Source: Serpens sp964410065 (GTDB taxonomy: Bacteria; Pseudomonadota; Gammaproteobacteria; Pseudomonadales; Pseudomonadaceae). Taken from it: a stretch of DNA of 49,125 nucleotides. The DNA lies in contig CAYPFO010000021.1 in the NCBI GenBank assembly GCA_964410065.1, positions 1 to 49,125 on the forward strand, in the 5' to 3' direction. The notes under the pieces were generated by a model. The model ran no database searches. It saw only the letters and a list, made by a program, of their open reading frames with translations, and was not told the DNA's origin. Positions 1 to 8,089 of this stretch are shown here, one piece after another (within the stretch, counting starts at the first letter, position 1; every line of letters begins with the position of its first letter). The translations under genes were made by a program, and so were the position numbers.

Positions 1-276
1 GAAGACTACGAGCGCAACGTGCCGCCCCATGTGAAGGCGGCGCGGCTGGCCGATGCGTTCAACGCCCGCCAGGGACGCCCGCTGCAGTACCAGCGCGGTG
101 GCTGGATCAGTTACGTGATCACCGTTACCGGCCCCGAGCCCCTGGAGAACCGCCAGGCGCCCATCGACTACGACCACTACGTGACGCGCCAGCTCAAACC
201 TGTGGCCGACGCTATCCTGCCCTTCGTACACAGCGACTTCCAACGCTTAGTGGACGGGCAGATGGAACTGTTCTGA
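1..276 (+). CDS. polB: DNA polymerase II, C-terminal end (partial)
   Basis: This is the last 91 codons of a family-B DNA polymerase, open from base 1 to the TGA at 274-276. The residues resemble the C-terminal thumb of PolB: a VPPHVKAARLAD segment, then GRPLQYQRGGWISYV, PIDYDHYV and a tail ending in QMELF. Pol II is an SOS-associated repair polymerase with 3'-5' proofreading. The catalytic palm and exonuclease motifs lie upstream of the window, so activity cannot be judged here. A strong terminator follows 20 bp after the stop, so this gene ends its transcription unit. Confidence 0.88.
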   Translation, partial: EDYERNVPPHVKAARLADAFNARQGRPLQYQRGGWISYVITVTGPEPLENRQAPIDYDHYVTRQLKPVADAILPFVHSDFQRLVDGQMELF

Positions 277-295
277 AGCGAAGCTTGCTCCAGAC

Positions 296-337
296 AAAAA
301 CACCCATGCCGCAGGTGCGCGCGGCATGGGTGTTTTT
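296..337. terminator. Bidirectional rho-independent terminator after polB
   Basis: A perfect inverted repeat: CACCCATGCCGC (301-312) and GCGGCATGGGTG (321-332), with an 8-base loop. It is flanked by AAAAA on the left and TTTTT on the right, so it can terminate in both directions. It serves polB on the + strand and would also face any transcript from the pseudogene on the - strand. Confidence 0.92.
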
Positions 338-369
338 GCCGATCACTGGAAGCCGGAGCACAGCCAGTT

Positions 370-640
370 CTAGTTGCGGGTCACCCAATCTCCGATCCAG
401 CGCCAGGCGATTTACCCAGCAAAATGATCGGCAACAGCAGTTGCAGGGTGACGGTGCCGATGGCGTTTATGGTCGAACCGCCCATCACCTTGGGCACCGA
501 CAACAGGGCCACCAGCAACGGGGTTAGGAGAATGTCGAACAGGCTGGTCGCCGCCGCATTGCAAATCGCCTTGGGATATTGCCGCACGCCAACGAGATAA
601 AGGCGATGGCCGACTATGGCCGACTGTATGCATGGCTTGT
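370..640 (-). pseudogene. Decayed bile-acid:Na+ symporter (BASS/YfeH type), C-terminal fragment
   Basis: Read on the - strand, the DNA encodes a membrane-protein stretch (RQYPKAICNAAATSLFDILL, then TPLLVALL, then TLQLLLPIILL at about 590-415). It resembles the last third of YfeH-like sodium/bile-acid symporters. The frame is broken on both sides. Upstream, about 600-615, the natural continuation AIAFISLA is in another frame beside a duplicated GGCCATAGTCGGCCAT-like stretch. Downstream the expected tail WRWIGDWVTRN and a TAG (370-372) are one frame away. The N-terminal two thirds of the gene is absent. Family assignment is from recalled similarity. The remnant character follows from the frameshifts and missing 5' half. 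Confidence 0.62.
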
Positions 641-766
641 CCTCCAGGTTGCGGGTTGTGCATTCACTGCTTATTTTCCAAGTGAGGCATTTCCTGCGAC
701 GGGCACGCCACGATTCGCCGCAAGTTGCCGTTCATCCAGTGCGAATTACCGCAGCGAGGTGACGAC

Positions 767-2143
767 ATGCCGAACGACTCCCGTCCCGCCGTGCTCGAGC
801 TGATCGGCAATACGCCGCTGGTGCGCGTCAGCCGCTTGGATACCGGCCCGTGCACGCTGTTTCTCAAGCTTGAATCGCAGAACCCCGGCGGTTCGATCAA
901 GGATCGAATCGGCCTTGCGATGATCGACACTGCCGAGCGCGACGGCCGTCTGCGACCCGGCGGCACCATCGTCGAGGCCACCGCCGGCAACACCGGCCTC
1001 GGCCTGGCTCTGGTCGGCCGCGCCAAGGGTTATCGGGTGGTGTTGGTGGTGCCGGACAAGATGTCCACCGAGAAAATCCTGCATCTGAAGGCGATGGGTG
1101 CCGAAGTGCATATCACCCGCTCCGATGTCGGCAAGGGCCATCCCGATTACTACCAGGATGTTGCGGCGCGGCTGGCGCAGGAGATTCCCGACGCCTTCTT
1201 CGCCGATCAGTTCAATAATCCGGCCAACCCTTTGGCCCACGAATGCAGCACCGCTCCGGAGATCTGGGCACAGACCCAGCATGATCTGGATGCCATCGTC
1301 GTCGGCGTCGGCTCGGCCGGCACGCTGACGGGGTTGACCCGCTTCTTTCGCCGCGTGCAGCCAAACCTGACCATCGTGCTGGCCGACCCGCTCGGATCGG
1401 TGGTCGCCGAATACAGCCGCAGCGGCAACCTGGGTACGCCCGGCTCCTGGGCGGTCGAGGGCATCGGTGAGGACTTCATTCCGTCTATTGCCGACTTTTC
1501 CAGCGTGCGCCAGGCCTATTCCATTAGCGATGAAGAAAGCTTCGATCATGCCCGCCAACTGCTGCGCGCCGAAGGCATTCTCGGCGGCTCTTCAACCGGC
1601 ACGTTACTGGCGGCGGCACTGCGCTACTGCCGCGAGCAAACCGAGCCGAAGCGGGTAGTCAGCTTCGTCTGCGACACCGGCACCCGCTACCTGTCGAAGG
1701 TCTACAACGACCAGTGGATGACCGATCAGGGCTTGCTTGCGCGCAAGCGCTACGGCGATCTGCGCGACTTGATCGCGCGGCGCTTCGAGGATGGCCGGGT
1801 GATCAGCGTAGGCCCGGACGACACGCTGCTAACTGCCTTCCAGCGCATGCGCCTGGCTGATGTGTCGCAATTGCCGGTGCTGGTGGGCGGACAGCGGCTG
1901 GTCGGGGTGATCGACGAGTCCGATATCCTGCTTGGCGTGCACGAAGAGGCTTCGCACTTCCATATGAACGTGGCCAGCGCGATGACCGGCACGCTGGAGA
2001 CCCTGCCTCCCAGCGCCAGTCTGGCTGAACTGCAGGCCGAGCTCGACCGTGGGCTGGTGGCGATCATCCAAGACGCCTCGGGCTTCCACGGCATCATCAC
2101 CCGCGTCGACATGCTCAATCACTTACGCAGGTCCCTACCATGA
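767..2143 (+). CDS. Cystathionine beta-synthase (PLP fold plus CBS-domain pair)
   Basis: A PLP enzyme that condenses serine (or O-acetylserine) with homocysteine to cystathionine, the first step of reverse trans-sulfuration. The 458-residue protein starts with the cysteine-synthase/CBS signature LIGNTPLV (12-19). The PLP lysine is K45 in NPGGSIKDR, followed by the phosphate-binding region TAGNTG. Residues about 335-458 form two CBS repeats, usually the site of adenosyl-ligand regulation. I chose the ATG at 767 because GAGGTG lies just upstream. An in-frame ATG 14 codons earlier lacks a good ribosome site. The last four bases overlap the start of the gamma-lyase gene, so the two are co-translated. 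CysK-only activity is the main alternative, but the CBS pair and partner gene argue against it. Confidence 0.9.
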   Translation: MPNDSRPAVLELIGNTPLVRVSRLDTGPCTLFLKLESQNPGGSIKDRIGLAMIDTAERDGRLRPGGTIVEATAGNTGLGLALVGRAKGYRVVLVVPDKMSTEKILHLKAMGAEVHITRSDVGKGHPDYYQDVAARLAQEIPDAFFADQFNNPANPLAHECSTAPEIWAQTQHDLDAIVVGVGSAGTLTGLTRFFRRVQPNLTIVLADPLGSVVAEYSRSGNLGTPGSWAVEGIGEDFIPSIADFSSVRQAYSISDEESFDHARQLLRAEGILGGSSTGTLLAAALRYCREQTEPKRVVSFVCDTGTRYLSKVYNDQWMTDQGLLARKRYGDLRDLIARRFEDGRVISVGPDDTLLTAFQRMRLADVSQLPVLVGGQRLVGVIDESDILLGVHEEASHFHMNVASAMTGTLETLPPSASLAELQAELDRGLVAIIQDASGFHGIITRVDMLNHLRRSLP

Positions 2144-3318
2144 GCCAGCACGATGAAACCGCCGCGCCACGCGCTTTCGCCACGCGAGTAATCCATGCGG
2201 GACAGGCGCCGGACCCTTCCACCGGGGCATTGATGCCGCCGATTTACGCCAACTCCACCTATGCGCAGCAGAGCCCCGGTGTGCACAAGGGCCTCGACTA
2301 CGGGCGTTCGCACAACCCCACGCGCTGGGCTCTGGAGCGTTGCGTGGCGAACCTGGAGGGCGGTACCCAGGCTTTCGCCTTCGCCTCCGGGCTGGCGGCG
2401 ATCTCCACCGTGCTCGAACTGCTCGACGCTGGCGCGCACATCGTCTCCGGCAATGACCTGTACGGCGGTACTTTCCGACTGTTCGAGCGCGTGCGCCGGC
2501 GCAGCGCCGGGCATCGTTTCAGCTTCGTCGACCTGACTGACCTGGCGGCATTCGAAGCGGCGCTGCAGGAAGACACGCGGATGGTCTGGGTAGAGACGCC
2601 GAGCAATCCTTTGCTGCGCCTCACTGACCTCGCCGCCGTCGCGCGTTCCTGTCGCGAGCGAGGAATCATCTGTGTGGCGGACAACACCTTTGCCAGTCCA
2701 TGGATACAGCGCCCGCTGGAGCTGGGCTTCGATATCGTGGTGCACTCGACAACCAAGTATCTGAACGGACACAGCGACGTGATCGGTGGCATCGCGGTGG
2801 TCGGGCAGAGCGCAGAACTGGGCGAGCGCCTGGGCTTTCTGCAGAACGCGGTGGGTGCTATCGCCGGACCGTTCGACGCTTTCCTCACCCTGCGCGGCGT
2901 CAAGACCCTGGCACTGCGCATGGAACGCCACTGCAGCAATGCGCTGGAGCTGGCGCAATGGCTCGCGGCTCAGCCGCAGGTTGCGCGCGTCTATTATCCG
3001 GGCTTGCCGTCGCACCCTCAGCACGAACTGGCGCGGCGGCAGATGCACGGATTCGGCGGGATGATTTCCCTTGACCTGAACAGCGACCTGGCTGGCGCCA
3101 AGCGCTTCCTCGAAAGTGTACAGGTCTTCGCCTTGGCCGAGAGCCTGGGCGGGGTGGAAAGCCTGATCGAACATCCGGCAATCATGACCCACGCCAGTAT
3201 CCCCGCAGAAACCCGCGCGCAGCTCGGCATCGGCGATGCGTTGGTGCGTTTGTCAGTGGGTGTTGAAGATGTCGGAGACCTACGCGCCGACCTGGCCCAA
3301 GCGCTGGCGCGGATCTAA
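2140..3318 (+). CDS. Cystathionine gamma-lyase / trans-sulfuration enzyme
   Basis: A Cys/Met-metabolism PLP enzyme of 392 residues. It splits cystathionine to cysteine, 2-oxobutyrate and ammonia, completing the pathway begun by the preceding gene. Visible motifs are TRVIHAGQ near the N-terminus, YGRSHNPTR (substrate/PLP contact), SGLAAISTVL, and the PLP lysine K206 in STTKYLNGHSD. The start ATG overlaps the upstream stop (ATGA), which fixes it. Family members include MetB (cystathionine gamma-synthase), which cannot be excluded by motif alone. Pairing with a cystathionine beta-synthase makes the lyase role the best reading. It allows use of methionine as a cysteine source. Confidence 0.88.
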   Translation: MSQHDETAAPRAFATRVIHAGQAPDPSTGALMPPIYANSTYAQQSPGVHKGLDYGRSHNPTRWALERCVANLEGGTQAFAFASGLAAISTVLELLDAGAHIVSGNDLYGGTFRLFERVRRRSAGHRFSFVDLTDLAAFEAALQEDTRMVWVETPSNPLLRLTDLAAVARSCRERGIICVADNTFASPWIQRPLELGFDIVVHSTTKYLNGHSDVIGGIAVVGQSAELGERLGFLQNAVGAIAGPFDAFLTLRGVKTLALRMERHCSNALELAQWLAAQPQVARVYYPGLPSHPQHELARRQMHGFGGMISLDLNSDLAGAKRFLESVQVFALAESLGGVESLIEHPAIMTHASIPAETRAQLGIGDALVRLSVGVEDVGDLRADLAQALARI

Positions 3319-3548
3319 GCAAGGTGAATCGCTCCTGGCGCTGTAGAAACATTCGTGCGGCGGTTCTTGGCGGGAGGGGAATCTGAGATAACCCAACTGG
3401 CTACCGATGAACAGCGGCAGGATGCATGGTGCCGGGCTGGACCTGACGTGATTGTCATGATCGGCTGCTCTCACAGGCGCTTCCCCAAGGGAGCGGAACG
3501 CGCCGACTATCCTGAGTGGTGAATGCATCTGTTACTCAGGAAAGAACC

Positions 3549-6095
3549 GTGGCCGAGCCGATTCATTTCATCCATCCCAAGCAGCGGCTGGCGTTTCACC
3601 AGATCGAAGGCTTCGAGGTGTTGCTCGAGCTGGCGCTGGACATGCGTTCGTCCTGGAACCACGCCACCGACTGGATCTGGCGCCAGCTTGACCCGCAGCT
3701 GTGGGAGCTGACCCACAACCCCTGGGTGGTGCTGCAGACGGTGTCGGGGGAAACGCTGCGGCAGGTGCTCGGCGAGGCCGATGTTTGTCAGCGCCTGGCG
3801 ACGCTTGCCGAGGCCCGGCGCCGTACGGCCGAAGCACCGGCCTGGTTCCAGCAGGCGTATCCGCAGTCCCCGCTCGGCGCGGTGGCCTACTTCAGTATGG
3901 AGTTCATGCTGGGCGAGGCGCTGCCCATCTATTCCGGTGGGCTGGGCAATGTGGCCGGCGATCAGCTCAAGGCCGCTGGCGACCTGGGTGTGCCGGTGTA
4001 TGGCGTGGGCCTGCTGTACCAGAGCGGTTATTTCCGTCAAATGATCGACCAGTACGGCGCGCAGCAGGTACTGCGCCCCTACAACGACCCCGGCCAATTA
4101 CCGATCACCCCACTGCGCCAGGCCGGTGGGGAATGGTTGCGCTTTCGCTTGGAACTGCCCGGCTACGCCATCTGGCTGCGTGCCTGGCAGGTGCAGGTCG
4201 GCCGCGTGAAACTGTTCCTGCTCGACAGCAACGACATGGCCAACTACCCGGTGCATCGCGGCATCACCAGCCAGCTATATGGAGGCGGCGTCGAACTGCG
4301 CCTGACCCAGGAGCTGGTACTCGGCATCGGCGGCTGGCAGTTGCTGACCGAGCTGGGTCTGCAGCCGGAGGTGTGTCATCTGAACGAAGGCCATGCGGCC
4401 TTTGCCGTGCTGGAACGGGCGCGGCACTTCATGGCCGACAGTGGTCAGGATTTCGAGGTGGCGCTGGCGGCCACCCGCGCTGGCAACCTGTTCACCACCC
4501 ACACGGCGGTGGCGGCGGGCTTCGACCGCTTCGCTCCGGCACTGATCGAACAGTACCTGGGTGTCTACGCCGAGCTGCACCTGGGTATTACCCGTCGCGA
4601 GCTGCTGGCGCTCGGGCGCCACGACCCGAGCCATGACGGCGAGTTGTTCAACATGGCGTGGCTGGCGATTCGCGGCAGCGGCGCGGTGAACGCCGTCAGC
4701 CGGCTGCATGGCGAGGTGAGCCGCACACTGTTCGCGCCGCTGTTTGCGCGCTGGCCGCTGGACGAGGTGCCGGTCGGCCATGTGACCAACGGCGTGCACA
4801 TGCCCACCTGGGATTCGGTGCAGGCCGACGAGCTGTGGACCACCGCCTGCGGCAAGATTCGCTGGTCCGGCACGGTGGACACCTTGGGCGAGGACATCAG
4901 TTGCGCTTCCGACGCCCGCCTCTGGGAATTTCGCACCGCCGCCAGTACCCCGCTGATCGACCATGCGCGGGCGCGGTTGGCCTGGCAGCTGGCGGCGGCC
5001 GGGGCCGGGCCGAAGACGCTGGAGACTGCCCGCCGTATACTGGATGGCAATACCCTGACCCTGGGTTTCGCCCGTCGCTTTGTGCGTTACAAACGGCCGA
5101 ACCTGCTCCTGCACGATCCGCAGCGACTGGTGCGCCTGTTGACCCATCCGCAGCGTCCGGTGCAGCTGATCCTGGCCGGCAAGGCGCACCCCGACGACCA
5201 GGTCGGCCAGGCGATGATCCGTCAGTGGGTGGAATTCGTCCGTCGTCCGGAGGTGCGTAATCACGCGGTGTTCCTCGCCGACTACGACATGCAGGTCACC
5301 GAACATCTGGTGCAGGGGGTGGATGTCTGGCTGAACACCCCGCGTCGGCCGTGGGAAGCCTGCGGCACCAGCGGCATGAAAGTGCTGGTCAATGGCGGAC
5401 TCAACCTGTCGGTACTGGATGGCTGGTGGGCGGAGGCCTACACGCCTGACGTGGGTTGGGCCCTGGGCGATGGTCGCGAGCACCCGGATGATGCAGAGGA
5501 CGACGCCCGCGACGCCGAGGCGCTCTACGCGCTGCTGGAGAACGAAGTGGTGCCGCAGTTCTACCAGCGCGACGAGCAGGGCATTCCCACCGCCTGGGTG
5601 GCGCGTATGCGCCAAAGCATGGCGCAATTGACCCCGCAGTATTCAGCGGCGCGCACGGTGCGCGAATACACCGAGCGGCACTACCTGCCGGCGGCCAGTG
5701 CCTACCGTGAACGGGCCGCTGGGCAGGGCGCGTTGGCGGTGGAACTGGTGGGCTGGCGGCGCGAGCTGGATGCGAAATGGCCGGCACTGCGCATCGGCGA
5801 GGTGCGGCTGTTCACCCAGGACGGCAGCCACCGTTGCGAAGCCCAGCTGTACCTCGACGCCCTCGACCCCGATACGCTGCGCGTCGAGCTGTACGCAAAC
5901 GGCCTCGACGGCGGTCCGCCCGAGCGTCTGGCAATGCAGCGGGTGCGCAAACTGGTGGGCGCGGCCTCCGGCTACGCCTATGCCATCGAGCTGCCGGCCA
6001 GCCGTCCGGCCAGCGATTACACGCTGCGCGTGATTCCCGCCCATGCCGGGGCGTGCGTGCCGCTGGAGTGCGCGCATATCCTCTGGCAGCGCTGA
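3549..6095 (+). CDS. glgP: Alpha-glucan phosphorylase (GT35)
   Basis: Phosphorolysis of alpha-1,4-glucans (glycogen, maltodextrin) to glucose-1-phosphate. The 848 residues match the length of the short, TIGR02094-type phosphorylases, with a DUF3417-like N-terminal region (about 8-115). Visible features: YFSMEFMLGEALPIYSGGLG, HLNEGHAAF, VTNGVHMPTW, FARRFVRYKRP and the PLP lysine K611 in EACGTSGMK. The GTG at 3549 is preceded by AGGAAAGA at good spacing. A GTG 11 codons upstream is open but has no ribosome site. It stands alone, with no glgA/glgB/glgX beside it. The sequence gives no sign of regulation. Confidence 0.9.
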   Translation: MAEPIHFIHPKQRLAFHQIEGFEVLLELALDMRSSWNHATDWIWRQLDPQLWELTHNPWVVLQTVSGETLRQVLGEADVCQRLATLAEARRRTAEAPAWFQQAYPQSPLGAVAYFSMEFMLGEALPIYSGGLGNVAGDQLKAAGDLGVPVYGVGLLYQSGYFRQMIDQYGAQQVLRPYNDPGQLPITPLRQAGGEWLRFRLELPGYAIWLRAWQVQVGRVKLFLLDSNDMANYPVHRGITSQLYGGGVELRLTQELVLGIGGWQLLTELGLQPEVCHLNEGHAAFAVLERARHFMADSGQDFEVALAATRAGNLFTTHTAVAAGFDRFAPALIEQYLGVYAELHLGITRRELLALGRHDPSHDGELFNMAWLAIRGSGAVNAVSRLHGEVSRTLFAPLFARWPLDEVPVGHVTNGVHMPTWDSVQADELWTTACGKIRWSGTVDTLGEDISCASDARLWEFRTAASTPLIDHARARLAWQLAAAGAGPKTLETARRILDGNTLTLGFARRFVRYKRPNLLLHDPQRLVRLLTHPQRPVQLILAGKAHPDDQVGQAMIRQWVEFVRRPEVRNHAVFLADYDMQVTEHLVQGVDVWLNTPRRPWEACGTSGMKVLVNGGLNLSVLDGWWAEAYTPDVGWALGDGREHPDDAEDDARDAEALYALLENEVVPQFYQRDEQGIPTAWVARMRQSMAQLTPQYSAARTVREYTERHYLPAASAYRERAAGQGALAVELVGWRRELDAKWPALRIGEVRLFTQDGSHRCEAQLYLDALDPDTLRVELYANGLDGGPPERLAMQRVRKLVGAASGYAYAIELPASRPASDYTLRVIPAHAGACVPLECAHILWQR

Positions 6096-6191
6096 CTAGC
6101 GTTTCCTTAGGGCGCGCGCCCACCGAAGTGGTCAATGCGTACGACTCGCCGGCTCCCCGCGGCGCGAAGCGGCCGAGCAGAATCGAAGAAA

Positions 6192-6214
6192 GCCCGTCGT
6201 AAAGACGGGCCAAA
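6192..6214 (-). terminator. Terminator downstream of the OprD porin gene
   Basis: Inverted repeat GCCCGTC (6192-6198) / GACGGGC (6204-6210), 5-base loop. On the - strand it is followed by TTTCTT only after the second arm, about 18 bp beyond the porin stop. Confidence 0.65.
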
Positions 6215-6227
6215 CTTGCAGACAGCC

Positions 6228-7490
6228 TTACAGAATCGACAACGGGTAGTGAACGATCAAACGGTTTTCATGCAGGTCGAAGCCTGGACCAACACCGCTG
6301 TCGCGACGCACGTCGGAGTTACGCCAGCGTACGCTGAGATCTTTTAGCGCACCTTCCTGGAGGGTGTAGGCCAGCTCGGATTCACGGCCCCATTCTTCGC
6401 CATCCTTGCGGCCTGCTGCGGTATGGATGCTGTCGCCGCTGATGTAACGGTTCATCAGGGTCAGGCCGGGGATGCCCAGGCCGGCGAAGTTGTAGTCGTG
6501 GCGAATCTGCCAGGAGCGCTCGTTGGGGTTGCCGTAGTCGTTGGTGAAGCTGTCGTTGACCAGGGTGCGGCCACTAGAGCCATCGATACGCATGAACTTG
6601 GTGTCGCCGCTGAGCTTCTGATAGGCGAGGGTGAAGCGGTTGTTGCCGGTCTGGGCCGAGAAGGCGCCTTGGTAGACCTTGTTGTCCAGATCGCCCGCCT
6701 TTGCAGCGCCTTCCTCTTGGCCGTTGACGTAGCCGAGGTTGGCGCCCAATACCCAGTCACCCACCGGTTGCCTGTGAGTCAGTTGCACGTAGCTCTGCTT
6801 GTAGATGTCTTCCAGGCGAGCGTGCCAGACGCCGACCAGGGTATTGTTGTCGTTAAAGCGGTACTCGCCACCCGCAAAGTCGAAGGCACTGCTGTAAATG
6901 CCGTTGAAGGACATGCGCTCCATGCTGGCGTCGTTGCGCTGGCTGTTGCCGTTGAAACGGCCGCCGTATAGGCCTAGCCCATCGATCTCCCTGGACGTGA
7001 GCTGGCCACCTTTAAAGGTTTGCGTCAGGGAGCGACCATCGTCAGCCCACAGCACGGGCAGTGCAGCAGCCCACTCACCGACCTTCAGCTCTGTATTGGA
7101 AAACTTCGCCTTGGCGGCCACTGCGAGGCGGCCGAAGTCATCAGCAGCACGGCCGTTATCCTGAATCGGCATCAAATCGCTCCCGCTGGCGGTGCCGCGA
7201 CCGCCGTCGAGCTTGACCGCGTACAAGCCCAGCACATCAAGGCCGAAGCCGACGGGGCCTTCGGTGAAGCCGGAGCGGGCGTCGAGGATGAAGCTCTGCG
7301 TCCACGCCTCGGCCCGGTCTTGGTCCGTACGAGGGTGCTCGAGGTAGTTGCGGTTGAAGTAATAATTACGCATGCCCAGGTTGACCTTGGCATCTTCGAT
7401 GAATCCTGCGGCCTGGACGCCAACCGAGAGGCTGGAGGCCATGACCTCCATGGCGAGCGCGCTGGGAATGAAGTAGAGCGATGCTTTCAT
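6228..7490 (-). CDS. OprD-family outer-membrane porin
   Basis: An 18-stranded, substrate-selective outer-membrane channel of the Pseudomonas OprD family (420 residues). Residues 1-28 form a signal peptide ending VQAAG. The mature start FIEDAKVNLGMRNYYFNRNY is characteristic, as are the KVGEW...LPVLWADDGRSL block, LYGGRFNGNSQRNDASMERM, and alternating amphipathic strands to the end. An AAAGGAAAC ribosome site precedes the ATG. These porins take up small organic acids or amino acids. The substrate cannot be read from sequence, but the TRAP-transporter remnant just upstream hints at carboxylates. The signal peptide contains an unusual acidic residue (MEVMA), so export efficiency is worth checking. 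Confidence 0.9.
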   Translation of the reverse strand: MKASLYFIPSALAMEVMASSLSVGVQAAGFIEDAKVNLGMRNYYFNRNYLEHPRTDQDRAEAWTQSFILDARSGFTEGPVGFGLDVLGLYAVKLDGGRGTASGSDLMPIQDNGRAADDFGRLAVAAKAKFSNTELKVGEWAAALPVLWADDGRSLTQTFKGGQLTSREIDGLGLYGGRFNGNSQRNDASMERMSFNGIYSSAFDFAGGEYRFNDNNTLVGVWHARLEDIYKQSYVQLTHRQPVGDWVLGANLGYVNGQEEGAAKAGDLDNKVYQGAFSAQTGNNRFTLAYQKLSGDTKFMRIDGSSGRTLVNDSFTNDYGNPNERSWQIRHDYNFAGLGIPGLTLMNRYISGDSIHTAAGRKDGEEWGRESELAYTLQEGALKDLSVRWRNSDVRRDSGVGPGFDLHENRLIVHYPLSIL

Positions 7491-7574
7491 TCTTATCGTT
7501 TCCTTTTTTCAAGGTGAAAGCTCCCCGCCGCGCTTGCGGATGGCTTTTGCAGTGGGGAGGGTGGTGGCAGTTAG

Positions 7575-7737
7575 TTAGGGTTCAGCGGCGTAGAACTGGA
7601 ACTGGATGCGACCGTTCGATTCGGTGGTGACCTTCTTAGCCCACGGGTCGAGGAAGTAGACCTGGGTGAACGAATGGGCAGTTAGGAAGTGGCGAACCTT
7701 GAGGGTGACTTCGGCTCTTCGCCTGGGCCCAAGTCAT
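7575..7737 (-). pseudogene. Remnant of a TRAP-transporter substrate-binding protein (DctP type)
   Basis: On the - strand an open stretch reads EVTLKVRHFLTAHS, FTQVYFLDPWAKKV, then TTESNGRIQFQFYAAEP followed by TAA (7575-7577). This is the N-terminal part of the mature DctP/TRAP periplasmic binding fold (the VRHF...HS...PWAKKV...S.GRI.. pattern). Only about 45 of the usual 320 residues remain. The open frame does not run back into a signal peptide; an ATG at 7737 lies in another frame, so small deletions are likely. The membrane subunits (DctQ, DctM) are absent. Family recall is the basis for the name. Confidence 0.62.
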
Positions 7738-7852
7738 GACGCTTCAATGTCCTTTCCTATTTGTTGTTTGGCAGCGACTGCAGCTGTGAGGCTATTGCGC
7801 GTATATAGTCTGAAAGGAGTAAAAAGTGGATTCAATTCGATTAGTGCCTTTG

Positions 7853-7869
7853 TGTGCGATAATCGCACA
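7853..7869. promoter_or_regulatory. 17-bp palindrome resembling an IclR-family operator
   Basis: TGTGCGA-TAA-TCGCACA is a perfect inverted repeat with 7-bp arms. It resembles the published PcaR/IclR-type operator GTTCGATAATCGCAC (from memory). It lies about 115 bp upstream of the TRAP remnant and 360 bp upstream of the porin gene, which it could control on the - strand. No regulator gene of this class is in the window. Confidence 0.45.
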
Positions 7870-8026
7870 TGAAGTCATTATGATATCAAGTCGTTGGTTA
7901 GGAGACTTCGGAGCGGCAGATCGTCAGGACTTCACACATCCCCGGCGTGCATCTAACGGCCTTTGATGCCGAGTCTTCGCCGCCCGTAAATTGAACTAAT
8001 CGAACCGAGGGGACCCGAAAAGCTGT

Positions 8027-8067
8027 GCCTGCGCGTCTGGCCAATGCCGGAGCAGGCCGGTTTTTTT
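8027..8067 (+). terminator. Terminator or attenuator immediately upstream of the mscS gene
   Basis: An outer stem GCCTGC/GCAGGC (8027-8032, 8052-8057) encloses an inner stem CTGGC/GCCGG (8037-8041, 8046-8050) with a CAAT loop. CGG and seven T follow. It ends 22 bp before the mscS start codon. A + strand transcript entering from upstream would be stopped or attenuated here. Confidence 0.6.
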
Positions 8068-8089
8068 GCTTTCCGGGAGAGGTTCAACA

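Noticed and set aside
2140..3318. Calling the second trans-sulfuration gene metB
   Set aside because: MetB and cystathionine gamma-lyase cannot be told apart by these motifs. Overlap with a cystathionine beta-synthase gene favours the lyase, so no metB symbol was given.
4275..5627. 450-codon open frame on the - strand
   Set aside because: It lies entirely inside glgP, opposite strand. High GC keeps the antisense frame open. Its composition (His/Gln/Arg/Gly rich) and lack of any motif mark it as a shadow.
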